DNA from: RUG11462 sp045539315
GTDB taxonomy: Bacteria > Bacillota > Clostridia > Oscillospirales > Acutalibacteraceae
DNA length: 64,000 nucleotides
Assembly: GCA_045539315.1 (NCBI GenBank)
Contig: JAZQFC010000038.1
Span: 1-64,000, forward strand
Direction: 5' to 3'
Shown here: positions 32,710 to 40,424 of the stretch, in pieces
Numbering within the stretch: the first letter of the stretch is position 1
Layout of the letters: every line of letters starts with the position of its first letter
Position numbers and translations under genes: made by a program
Notes under the pieces: model-generated
Database searches by the model: none
Seen by the model: only the letters and a program-made list of their open reading frames with translations
What the model was told of the DNA's origin: nothing

Positions 32710-35328
32710 ATGAAAAAAATAATTTCTATATTATTATGCTTATCTATGGTGATAAGTATCTTTAGTTTTGTGAATATTTCTGCTTATGCTGATGAAAATA
32801 GCGGTCAAGCAGGTGAGGGCGTTATCTGGTCATTAGATGGTGATAAGATGACTGTTAGCGGCTCTGGCCATGTTTATCCAGGAGACTGGTCAGATGAACA
32901 AAAACTCTTAACAAAATCAATTGAGTTTTCTAATGGAATTACAGGGGTATCTTTAGGCTCATTTGAAGGTTTTACTTCGCTTGAATCTGTTGTTTTCGCT
33001 GATTCAGTTGAAGTAGTTGATTATAATGCTTTTTTAGGTGCTACTTCTTTGAAAAGTGTTACTATTGGTAAAAACTTTATTTCAAGATTTGGTGGCACTT
33101 TCAATGATTATCTTTCTCTTGATACAATTGTGATAAGTGAAGAAAATAGTCTTTATAAAGTAGTTGACGGAGTTGTATATAGTGCAGATATGTCAGCGCT
33201 TGAGTTTTATCCTCCAGCTAAAAAAGATGAAACTTTTATATTTCCTGATACTGTTGAATATGTTTATGCGAGTTCGTTTGAGAATAATAAATATATTAAA
33301 AAAGTTGTGCTTCATGATAAAATTTCAATGATATATGAGAGAGCGTTTAAAAACTGTACTTCTTTAGCAACTATTTTAGGTGGAGAGAACACTCAATATA
33401 TAGATGAAAATGCTATTGATAATACTGCTTATTATAACGATGCTTCTAATTGGGAAGATGGAATATTGTATCTTTTTAACACATTATATAAAGCAGATAA
33501 TACAAAAATATCTAAAGAAGTTATTATTAAAGATAATATTTATCAGATTGCTGAAAAAGCATTTTATGAATGTACCAACCTTGAAAGAATTGTATTTTCT
33601 GATAGTATTAATGAAATTTATTCAGAAACATTCAGTGGATGTTCTTCATTAAAAGAAGTGGTTTTAAACGATAGTCTTTTTGAAATAAGACAATGGGCAT
33701 TTGAAAATTGTACATCACTTGAAAGTTTCATTGTACCTAAACATATGCAGAGTATCAGTTCTGATTCATTTGCAGGTTGCACAAAACTCACTTATATATC
33801 TGTAGATGAAAATAACGAATACTTTTCTGCTATTGATGGAGTTTTATTTGATAAAAACAAAATAGAATTGCTTTGCTATACTGCAGGAAAACAAGAAAAA
33901 TCTTATACAGTTCCAAGTAGTGTAGAAGCAATAGCAGATGATTCTTTTAATGCAAATTCTTATATTGAAGAAGTTATCACTAGTGATAATCTTTTAAAAA
34001 TAGGTTTCTGTGCTTTTGAAGATTGTGTTTCTCTTAAGAAAATATCACTCGGTAATAATATTGAGATGATTGAACCTTATGCTTTTGATAATTGTGGATT
34101 TTATGATGATCCATCTAATTGGGAAAACGGCGGATTATATATTGGCAAATATTTAATTGATGTGGATAGCGACTTTAAAGATAAATTTACAATCAAAGAA
34201 GGAACAGAACTTATTGCTTCGAGCGCATTTGAGTATTGTTATGATGTAACTGAAGTTGTAATTCCTGATAGTGTAAAATATATAAATAAATACGCTTTTG
34301 AAAACTGCGGTGTTTATGAAAACAGTGATAATTGGGAAAACAGCGCTTTGTATATTGATAATTTCTTAATTAAAGTTGATGAGTCTATAAGTGGCGATTT
34401 TAAGATTAAAAACGGAACGAAAGTAATCGCTGATGGTGCATTTGAATACTCTGCGATTTCATCGGTAGAAATTCCCGATTCTGTTGAATACATTGGAGAG
34501 GAAGCGTTCTATAATTGCGACTCCCTTGATAATATCATAATACCTGATAGTGTAAAATATCTTGGTGAATCAGCGTTTGAATATTGTTCAACGCTTAAAG
34601 ATGTTAAAATTGGTATAGGTATAACAAAAATCAGAAAAGATACATTTTATCGTACTAATATAGAAAGTATTATAATTCCTGAAGGAGTAACTGAAATTGA
34701 AGAGTCTGCTTTTTCTGGATGCCTTGAATTAACCAATGTTTCTTTACCTGATTCACTTGAAATTATTGGAAATGACGCTTTCAATTCTTGCGATAAATTA
34801 TTTAGTATTACAATACCTGATAATGTTAAAGAAGTTGGTAGAAATGTGGTAGGCTATGATACAGAAATTATAGTAAATCCAGGTACACCTGCTTATGAAG
34901 CACTTAAAAATAGTGAAAATAGTTTTACTTGTAAGCATGATTCAAGTTGGAAAGTAGTAAAGAAAGCCACTCATTTTGAAAAAGGTGAAAAACAATTAAT
35001 TTGTAAATACTGCAATGAGGTTATTGATTCTAAAAAAACCTCCAAACTCATATTTGCAAAATCAATGTCAAAACTCACTCCTGCGAAAAAATCTTTTAAA
35101 ATTAAATATAAAAAAGTAAAATATGCAACAGGAATTAGAGTAAGATATAAAATTGGCAATGGTAAGTGGAAATACAAAATTTTCAAAACTAATAAAAACG
35201 CAACTAAAATTGTTAAGAACTTAAAATCAGGTAAAAAATATAAAGTTCAAGTTCAAGCGATTCGAGTTGTAAATAAAAAAACGCTTTATTCAAATTGGAC
35301 TGCCACTAGAACTGTAAAAGTTAAATAA
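32710..35328 (+). CDS. BspA-type leucine-rich repeat surface protein
   Basis: An 872-residue exported protein; signal peptide residues 1-27 (ending SAYA). Residues 60-720 are LRR_5 repeats of the Treponema/BspA kind (VEIPDSVEYIGEEAFYNC pattern, spacing 23). At least three copies of an insertion with SNWExGxLYI break the array. After the repeats come a CxxC segment (ICKYCNEVID) and a lysine-rich FN3-like module of 85 residues closely similar in layout to the one ending the protein encoded at 8417. Such proteins mediate surface binding in gut bacteria; the ligand is unknown. Strong AAAGGAGG. Monocistronic. Confidence 0.88.
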   Translation: MKKIISILLCLSMVISIFSFVNISAYADENSGQAGEGVIWSLDGDKMTVSGSGHVYPGDWSDEQKLLTKSIEFSNGITGVSLGSFEGFTSLESVVFADSVEVVDYNAFLGATSLKSVTIGKNFISRFGGTFNDYLSLDTIVISEENSLYKVVDGVVYSADMSALEFYPPAKKDETFIFPDTVEYVYASSFENNKYIKKVVLHDKISMIYERAFKNCTSLATILGGENTQYIDENAIDNTAYYNDASNWEDGILYLFNTLYKADNTKISKEVIIKDNIYQIAEKAFYECTNLERIVFSDSINEIYSETFSGCSSLKEVVLNDSLFEIRQWAFENCTSLESFIVPKHMQSISSDSFAGCTKLTYISVDENNEYFSAIDGVLFDKNKIELLCYTAGKQEKSYTVPSSVEAIADDSFNANSYIEEVITSDNLLKIGFCAFEDCVSLKKISLGNNIEMIEPYAFDNCGFYDDPSNWENGGLYIGKYLIDVDSDFKDKFTIKEGTELIASSAFEYCYDVTEVVIPDSVKYINKYAFENCGVYENSDNWENSALYIDNFLIKVDESISGDFKIKNGTKVIADGAFEYSAISSVEIPDSVEYIGEEAFYNCDSLDNIIIPDSVKYLGESAFEYCSTLKDVKIGIGITKIRKDTFYRTNIESIIIPEGVTEIEESAFSGCLELTNVSLPDSLEIIGNDAFNSCDKLFSITIPDNVKEVGRNVVGYDTEIIVNPGTPAYEALKNSENSFTCKHDSSWKVVKKATHFEKGEKQLICKYCNEVIDSKKTSKLIFAKSMSKLTPAKKSFKIKYKKVKYATGIRVRYKIGNGKWKYKIFKTNKNATKIVKNLKSGKKYKVQVQAIRVVNKKTLYSNWTATRTVKVK

Positions 35329-35336
35329 CATAATTT

Positions 35337-35381
35337 AAAAACCTCCGTGCATATAATTTATAAAGTTGCACGGAGGTTTTA
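35337..35381 (+). terminator. Terminator hairpin that also contains the next gene's ribosome binding site
   Basis: AAAACCTCCGTGCA-type arm (35337-35351) pairs perfectly with TGCACGGAGGTTTT (35367-35380), loop 15 bases. The GGAGG (35372-35376) serving the M23 gene is in the 3' arm, and the loop edge contains CATATAAT (35350-35357). Confidence 0.8.
35350..35357 (+). promoter_or_regulatory. Sigma-E-like -10 box before the SpoIVFA-like gene
   Basis: CATATAAT fits the sigma-E -10 pattern (CATACAAT-like). A partial -35, ACATAAT at 35328-35334, lies 15 bases upstream. Transcripts starting about 7 bases later would lack the 5' arm of the hairpin. Low certainty. Confidence 0.35.
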
Positions 35382-35383
35382 TT

Positions 35384-36124
35384 ATGCAAGAAAACTCACA
35401 AACAGTAGTAAATAACAAAAAGAAAACAGACAGGTTTTATAATTATTTAATTTGTCAAACAGTAATATGTGTGTTAGTTGTATTGTCTGTAATTGCGCTT
35501 AAATTAATTGGTGGCGATTTATATAATTATACTAAAAATTTATTTGATGAAAAGTTTAATACTCCTACAAATGTTAATCAAGTATTAAATGCAAATCAAA
35601 CACAGAAAATTATTAATACTCATGCAACTGTTTATGGTGTTGGCGGTACTAGTGAAGAAGTAAAACATTTAAAAGAGAAATCACAATTAACAGAAGAAGA
35701 AAATGAAGAAATAACAAACAGCGATATTAATTCAATGTTTATTCCTGTTAGCGGAAGAATTACTTCTGAATACTCTTATAGAGTTCATCCAATTTCAGGC
35801 GAGTATAAATTTCATTCAGGCCTTGATATAGGCGCAAATTCTGGCGATGATATTAAATCTGCGCTAGATGGAAAAGTTGTTGAGGTTGATAATTCTGCTT
35901 CAACAGGCTATGGCAAATACATTATTGTTTCTCATACAGATGGAGTTTCGACTTTATATGCGCACTGTAGTGAAATAGTTGCAAAGTTAGGCGATAATGT
36001 AAAAAAAGGCGAATTAATTGCAAAAGTAGGAAGCACAGGATATTCAACAGGTCCACATCTTCATTTTGAAGTAAGGGTAAATGATATTTGCTTAAATCCA
36101 AAATGGTATGTAAACTTTGTTTGA
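35384..36124 (+). CDS. Membrane-anchored M23 (LytM) peptidase-domain protein, SpoIVFA-like
   Basis: A 246-residue protein with one transmembrane segment (about 22-43), a spacer, and a C-terminal LytM domain from about 120. Zinc ligands look intact: His144 and Asp148 (FHSGLDIG), His194 and His227 (GPHLHFE). SpoIVFA has the same layout (TM plus LytM) and holds SpoIVFB and BofA together in the outer forespore membrane; an M50 gene follows immediately and a BofA-like gene is next to it. Bacillus SpoIVFA has a degenerate LytM domain, so this one may instead be an active cell-wall hydrolase or a SpoIIQ-like protein. The start at 35384 fits GGAGG 7 bases upstream. Confidence 0.8.
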   Translation: MQENSQTVVNNKKKTDRFYNYLICQTVICVLVVLSVIALKLIGGDLYNYTKNLFDEKFNTPTNVNQVLNANQTQKIINTHATVYGVGGTSEEVKHLKEKSQLTEEENEEITNSDINSMFIPVSGRITSEYSYRVHPISGEYKFHSGLDIGANSGDDIKSALDGKVVEVDNSASTGYGKYIIVSHTDGVSTLYAHCSEIVAKLGDNVKKGELIAKVGSTGYSTGPHLHFEVRVNDICLNPKWYVNFV

Positions 36125-36125
36125 T

Positions 36126-36731
36126 ATGGAATTTAAAATTAATGGGTGTAAAATAACAGTTTTTCCGTCTTTTATGATAATGATATGTCTTGTTTTGCTT
36201 ATTGATAAAACAGGAATAATGTTGTTTAGTTTGCTCTCTGCTTTAATTCACGAAACAGGGCATATTGTTTTTATAATTCTTTCTAAAAAGAAAATAAGTA
36301 AAATATTATTTCAAATTGGTGGAATTATAATAGACAGCAAGGGAGTAACTAGTTATAAAAACGAGTTTGTTATTGCAATAGGCGGTTGTCTGTTAAATTT
36401 TATTTTCTTTTTAATTTCTCTTTTGCTTTTTGTGAAAACTAATAATGAATTATATATGATATTTTCTGCAACTAATTTAGGACTATTTTTATTCAATTTA
36501 ATGCCAATAGAAAATCTTGACGGAATGGATTTGTTAAGAATATTTTTAAATAAATATTTTGATTTTAATAAGTCAAAAACTTTATCAAAAATTATTTCTT
36601 ATTCATTTATTTTTATTTCTTTTCTATTCTCGCTTTTTCTCATACTTCAATATAAAATAAAGCCTGTAATTTTAATTTGTTTGATTTATTTGCTTATCTT
36701 GTCGATTATATTTAATAAACAAAATGCTTAA
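36126..36731 (+). CDS. spoIVFB: M50 (site-2 protease) intramembrane metalloprotease, SpoIVFB-like
   Basis: A 201-residue protein with about five or six transmembrane segments. Zinc motif HETGH at residues 42-46 and the third ligand in NLMPIENLDG (Asp132), the arrangement of family III site-2 proteases. SpoIVFB cleaves pro-sigma-K in the mother cell during sporulation. It is shorter than Bacillus SpoIVFB (no CBS domain). The ATG at 36126 directly follows the M23 stop; an in-frame TTG at 36117 would overlap it by 8 bases. Ribosome binding site is weak, suggesting coupling. Its 3' end overlaps the convergent BofA-like gene by 4 bases. Confidence 0.8.
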   Translation: MEFKINGCKITVFPSFMIMICLVLLIDKTGIMLFSLLSALIHETGHIVFIILSKKKISKILFQIGGIIIDSKGVTSYKNEFVIAIGGCLLNFIFFLISLLLFVKTNNELYMIFSATNLGLFLFNLMPIENLDGMDLLRIFLNKYFDFNKSKTLSKIISYSFIFISFLFSLFLILQYKIKPVILICLIYLLILSIIFNKQNA

Positions 36732-36994
36732 ACTCCAAATATCATTTTTGTAATTACTATTGCTACAACGCCCGGTAAACCAAATACACCTGAAGTAATT
36801 AATGAAAATGGTGTAATGTTAAACTCAAAGCCTGTAAAATCTGATGTAAAATGAAGTATTAGCATAACCGAAATCCCTGTTATTGCAGAAATTAATATTG
36901 ACTTTATAAAGTGTTTAGTACGTAGTGCAAAAAACAAAACCGACAAAACACTTAATACACAAAAACCTATAATTATACACTTTAAAATGTTCAT
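36728..36994 (-). CDS. bofA: BofA-like pro-sigma-K processing inhibitor
   Basis: An 88-residue protein with two or three transmembrane segments. Its C-terminal third, with FNITPFSLITSGVFGLPG and then a hydrophobic end, matches the BofA pattern (INxxTxxxxGxLGxPGxxxL). BofA blocks SpoIVFB until the forespore signals. Strong AAGGAGAG before the ATG. It is convergent with and overlaps the SpoIVFB-like gene by 4 bases, which supports the assignment. In many Clostridia bofA lies near recR instead. Confidence rests on one short conserved segment plus context. Confidence 0.72.
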   Translation of the reverse strand: MNILKCIIIGFCVLSVLSVLFFALRTKHFIKSILISAITGISVMLILHFTSDFTGFEFNITPFSLITSGVFGLPGVVAIVITKMIFGV

Positions 36995-37021
36995 AAAATC
37001 TCTCCTTATTTGTCTTTGTAA

Positions 37022-37029
37022 ATTATATG
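37022..37029 (-). promoter_or_regulatory. Sigma-E-like -10 box of the BofA-like gene
   Basis: On the minus strand CATATAAT, the same octamer as before the SpoIVFA-like gene, 28 bases before the ATG. There is no sigma-A -35 at 17 bases, and the sigma-E -35 match (GTCTTTT) is poor. Confidence 0.3.
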
Positions 37030-37053
37030 AGTTGTACTTTTAAAAAAGACATT

Positions 37054-37080
37054 CACAATTAAAACTTTTCGGCATAATAT
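37054..37080 (+). promoter_or_regulatory. Possible sigma-K-like promoter of the Cys-rich gene
   Basis: CACA (37054-37057) followed by CATAATAT (37073-37080), with 16 bases between CAC and CATA, resembles the sigma-K mAC-16-CATAnnnTA pattern. Weak evidence. Confidence 0.25.
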
Positions 37081-37160
37081 GTAATAAAGTTTTGCCTTCA
37101 TTAGTCTGTTATCGTGCGGCCGACTGATTACATAATAAAGCACGCAAAAGGAGATATTTT

Positions 37161-37949
37161 ATGTCAGAATTTAATTATGAACAATTTGAAGAAGCAGTTT
37201 GCATTGATACAGGCAGAGTTTATGACTCTTGTATGGATAGAGATTGCATTGAAAATGTAAGAGTGTATTTTAATGAAACTGCTCAAAATGCAATTCAAAA
37301 CGCAATTTCAGTAAAAGTTAAATGTTGTGAAGTTGCAGATGTTAAAATCGATGTTGAACCTGTAGCATTTAAAAGAGGTTACTATTCTTGCGATTTAACA
37401 TTTTATTTCACACTCACTGCTGAAGTTACAACAAATCCAGGTCAACCATCAGTAGATTATTCGGGTATCGCAATTACAAGTAAAAAAGTAATTCTTTGCG
37501 GTAGCGAAGGCAACGTTAAAGTGTTTACTTCTACTATGAGCGTTTGTGCAGACGATGTTGTTAGAAAAGGTAGTAATTTACCAAAATGTTCAGTTCAAGT
37601 AGTTGACCCTGTTGTTTTAGACGCTAAAGTTTGTGATATATGCTGTAATAAAGACTGTGTTAACGAAATTCCAACTTGTCTTTTAGAAACAGTAAACGGT
37701 AAAATCACTACTAATTGCACAAGAGCGTTGTTTGTTACACTTGGTTTGTTTAGTATCGTTCAGTTAGTAAGAAACGTTCAGTTATTAGTTCCTTCTTACT
37801 CATTCTGTATGCCTCATAAAGAGTGCAGTGACTCAAACAATGATTCGCCTTGCGAAATGTTCCAGAGAATCAAATTCCCTGTGGAAGAATTCTTTCCAAA
37901 GTCATGCGAAACAAAAAGTTGTAAAGTAAATAATTTTGATGAAGAATAA
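37161..37949 (+). CDS. Cysteine-rich protein of a clostridial conserved family, possible spore coat protein
   Basis: A 262-residue protein with 20 cysteines (7.6 percent), no signal peptide and one hydrophobic stretch near residue 190-208. It begins with an acidic segment and ACIDTxRVYDSCxDRDC-like start (VCIDTGRVYDSCMDRDCIEN), followed by a beta-rich half (VEPVAFKRGYYSCDLTFYF) and CDICCNKDC near residue 155. I recall similar proteins as uncharacterised conserved proteins of clostridia. Cysteine-rich intracellular proteins without signal peptide in spore-formers are often coat or exosporium components, and the gene lies beside three sigma-K checkpoint-like genes. Function is inferred only. 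Strong AAAGGAGA. Confidence 0.75.
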   Translation: MSEFNYEQFEEAVCIDTGRVYDSCMDRDCIENVRVYFNETAQNAIQNAISVKVKCCEVADVKIDVEPVAFKRGYYSCDLTFYFTLTAEVTTNPGQPSVDYSGIAITSKKVILCGSEGNVKVFTSTMSVCADDVVRKGSNLPKCSVQVVDPVVLDAKVCDICCNKDCVNEIPTCLLETVNGKITTNCTRALFVTLGLFSIVQLVRNVQLLVPSYSFCMPHKECSDSNNDSPCEMFQRIKFPVEEFFPKSCETKSCKVNNFDEE

Positions 37950-37976
37950 AGCCGAAAATTCGGCTTTATTTTTTTA
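37946..37976 (+). terminator. Terminator after the Cys-rich gene
   Basis: Stem ATAAAGCCGAA / TTCGGCTTTAT followed by a T-run. Confidence 0.9.
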
Positions 37977-38095
37977 TAAATAATTAAAAAACTATTCCAA
38001 TTTACTTAATGTTATGATAAAATATAAATTATTAGATAATAAAAAATCTTATTTTTTTATTTTAGTATTGAAAAGGCTTTTAAGTAGGTGATGTT

Positions 38096-39436
38096 ATGAG
38101 TTTTATAATACAACCACAAAAACAAATTCCTGTAATTTATAATGCAGATGTATGTGTGCTTGGTGGCAGTTGCACAGGCGTGTTTGCGGCAATTAGAGCG
38201 GCAAAACTTGGAATGAAAGTTGTAATTGTTGAAAAACTTAATTGTCTTGGTGGCACTGCAACTGCAGGGCTTGTTAACATTTGGCACAGTCTTTTAGATA
38301 CTGATTATAATGAACAAATAATTGGTGGTCTTACCTACGAAGTAGAGCAAAGGCTTATCAAAGAAAATGCCGCAATTATTGAAGATAATCCATCGGTTGG
38401 TTGTAGATTTAACCCTGCTAGACTTTCTTGTATTCTTGATGAAATGGTTGAAGAAAATAAGATAAAATTATTTTTACATACATTTTATTCTGAAGTTGTT
38501 ACTGATGGAAAAGAAATAAAAGCAATAATCGTTGACAATAAAGACGGTCGTGGGGCTATTACGGCTAAATTCTTTATAGATGCTAGTGGTGATGGAGATA
38601 TTGCAAGAGATATAGGACTTGAGAGTTATCGTTATGAGCATTTACAACCGCCGACTACCTGTTTTAATATTCAAGGCGATACAAAAGACTGTGATTTATA
38701 TAAACTAATTATAAATCACGGCGCCGAATTTGGTTTAGATGATGACTGGGGTTGGAATGGCTTTGTTCCTGGAATAAAAAATATGTCGTTTAGAGCAGAT
38801 AATCACGTTTTTAATGTTGACTGTTCTAAAGCAGACGATTTGACTAAAGCCGAGCTTGATGGAAGAAGAAAAGCAAAAGCATTTACTGATTTGATTAAAA
38901 AATATTATAATTCTGATGTTGAACTTATTTCACTTTGCTCAAGTATTGGCATAAGAGATACTGTTCATTATATAACTAATTTCTGTGCAAATGAAATGGA
39001 TTTACTTACAGGCAAACAGTATGATAGCACAATAATGAAAGGCACTTACAGAGTTGATAGGCATCATCAAGAAGACAATGGTATAACTTTTAAATATCTT
39101 GATGGCACAACAACTACTTTTTATGGTAAATCAGGCAAGGTTGTTGAAGGGAATTGGCGCAGCGAATTAGGATTAACAGGCGAGAACGCAAAATATTATT
39201 GCGTACCGTTTGAAATTTTGGTGCAAAACAAGTGTGATAATTTTATAGCAGTTGGTAGAATGATAAACGCTGATTCTGCGGCATTTGGCGCTTTAAGAGT
39301 GATGGTTAATTTAAACCAATTAGGCGAAGCCTCTGGCGTTGCTGCTGCTATGTGTATTGATAAAAATCTTGCGATAAATAATCTTGATGGTGTTAAAGTT
39401 AGAGAAACATTAAATCAAGGCGGAAGTTTACTTTGA
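38096..39436 (+). CDS. FAD-dependent oxidoreductase (FAD_oxidored family)
   Basis: A 446-residue flavoprotein. The N-terminal dinucleotide-binding site is ADVCVLGGSCTGVFAAIRAAKLG followed by VVIVEKLNCLGGTATAGLV, the pattern of the PF12831 family. ASGDGDIARDIGL and the C-terminal FIAVGRMINADSAAFGALRVM complete the FAD site. Members are poorly characterised and some act on sugars or amino-acid derivatives. No signal peptide. It lies 19 bases before manA, suggesting a carbohydrate-related role. Ribosome binding site AGGTGA. No confident promoter. Confidence 0.83.
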   Translation: MSFIIQPQKQIPVIYNADVCVLGGSCTGVFAAIRAAKLGMKVVIVEKLNCLGGTATAGLVNIWHSLLDTDYNEQIIGGLTYEVEQRLIKENAAIIEDNPSVGCRFNPARLSCILDEMVEENKIKLFLHTFYSEVVTDGKEIKAIIVDNKDGRGAITAKFFIDASGDGDIARDIGLESYRYEHLQPPTTCFNIQGDTKDCDLYKLIINHGAEFGLDDDWGWNGFVPGIKNMSFRADNHVFNVDCSKADDLTKAELDGRRKAKAFTDLIKKYYNSDVELISLCSSIGIRDTVHYITNFCANEMDLLTGKQYDSTIMKGTYRVDRHHQEDNGITFKYLDGTTTTFYGKSGKVVEGNWRSELGLTGENAKYYCVPFEILVQNKCDNFIAVGRMINADSAAFGALRVMVNLNQLGEASGVAAAMCIDKNLAINNLDGVKVRETLNQGGSLL

Positions 39437-39455
39437 TAAAAAATAGGTGAATTTA

Positions 39456-40373
39456 ATGGCTATTTTAAAATTAAAACCTCATACAACAGATTATTTATGG
39501 GGTGGCGAAAAATTAAAAGAACAATATAATATTAGATCAAATAAAACCCCATTAGCAGAAGCTTGGATGTTATCTGCTCATAAGTCAGGTGAGAGCGTTA
39601 TTGATAATACCGATGATAAAGGGTTAACTTTTTCGGAATATATTAGCAAATACGGGAAAACTGTTTTGGGCAAAAACTGTGATAAATTTGATGATTTTCC
39701 TGTGCTTATTAAATTTATTGATGCAAAAGATAATTTGTCTATTCAAGTTCATCCGTCTGATGAATTCGCTTTAAAACACGAAGGCGAGTTCGGTAAAACT
39801 GAAATGTGGTATATTTTAGAAGCAGAGCCAGATGCTTTTCTTTATTATGGCTTTAAAGAGGAAATATCAAAAGACGAGTTTGTTGAAAGAATAGAAAATA
39901 ATACTTTGCTCGAAGTTTTAAATGCAGTTAAAGCTAAAAAAGGCGATGTATTCTTTATTCCTGCTGGCACTTTACACGCAATAGGCAAGGGTATTGTTAT
40001 TGCAGAAGTTCAACAAAATTCAAATCTTACGTATCGTGTTTATGATTATGCACGTGTTGATAAAAACGGCAATACTCGTGAATTGCATGTCGAGAAAGCA
40101 GTTAAAGTTACTGATTTAACTCCGCCAAAGCAACTTGATTTTGGTAACCATTTAGCAAAATGCGATTATTTCATAGTCGATGTAATCGAAGATGATTATA
40201 GTGATATTTGTGATGAAAATTCGTTTGTTAGCATTCTCGTTTTAGATGGAAAAGGTAAACTTAACTGCAAAGATGAATGTTTGTCAATTAAAAAAGGAGA
40301 TAGTTTGTTTTTACCTGCAAATAGCGGTGAATTTAAACTATCAAATGTCAAAGCACTTATTACAAGAGTATAA
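39456..40373 (+). CDS. manA: Mannose-6-phosphate isomerase, class I
   Basis: Interconverts mannose 6-phosphate and fructose 6-phosphate; zinc-dependent cupin. 305 residues, the short Firmicute form. Marks: DYLWGGEKLKEQY, the metal site in SIQVHPSDEFALKHEGEFG plus EMWYIL, and TLHAIGKGIVIAEVQQNSN with YRVYDY. The ATG at 39456 has AGGTGA upstream and is preferred to an in-frame GTG at 39447. Probably co-transcribed with the flavoprotein gene. Confidence 0.95.
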   Translation: MAILKLKPHTTDYLWGGEKLKEQYNIRSNKTPLAEAWMLSAHKSGESVIDNTDDKGLTFSEYISKYGKTVLGKNCDKFDDFPVLIKFIDAKDNLSIQVHPSDEFALKHEGEFGKTEMWYILEAEPDAFLYYGFKEEISKDEFVERIENNTLLEVLNAVKAKKGDVFFIPAGTLHAIGKGIVIAEVQQNSNLTYRVYDYARVDKNGNTRELHVEKAVKVTDLTPPKQLDFGNHLAKCDYFIVDVIEDDYSDICDENSFVSILVLDGKGKLNCKDECLSIKKGDSLFLPANSGEFKLSNVKALITRV

Positions 40374-40375
40374 TA

Positions 40376-40410
40376 AAAAACGCATTGTGAATCTCACAAT
40401 GCGTTTTTGC
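40376..40410. terminator. Bidirectional terminator, manA (+) and GGGtGRT gene (-)
   Basis: Perfect 15-bp stem AAAAACGCATTGTGA / TCACAATGCGTTTTT with a 3-base loop. Confidence 0.95.
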
Positions 40411-40424
40411 TTTTTAAGTTTTAA

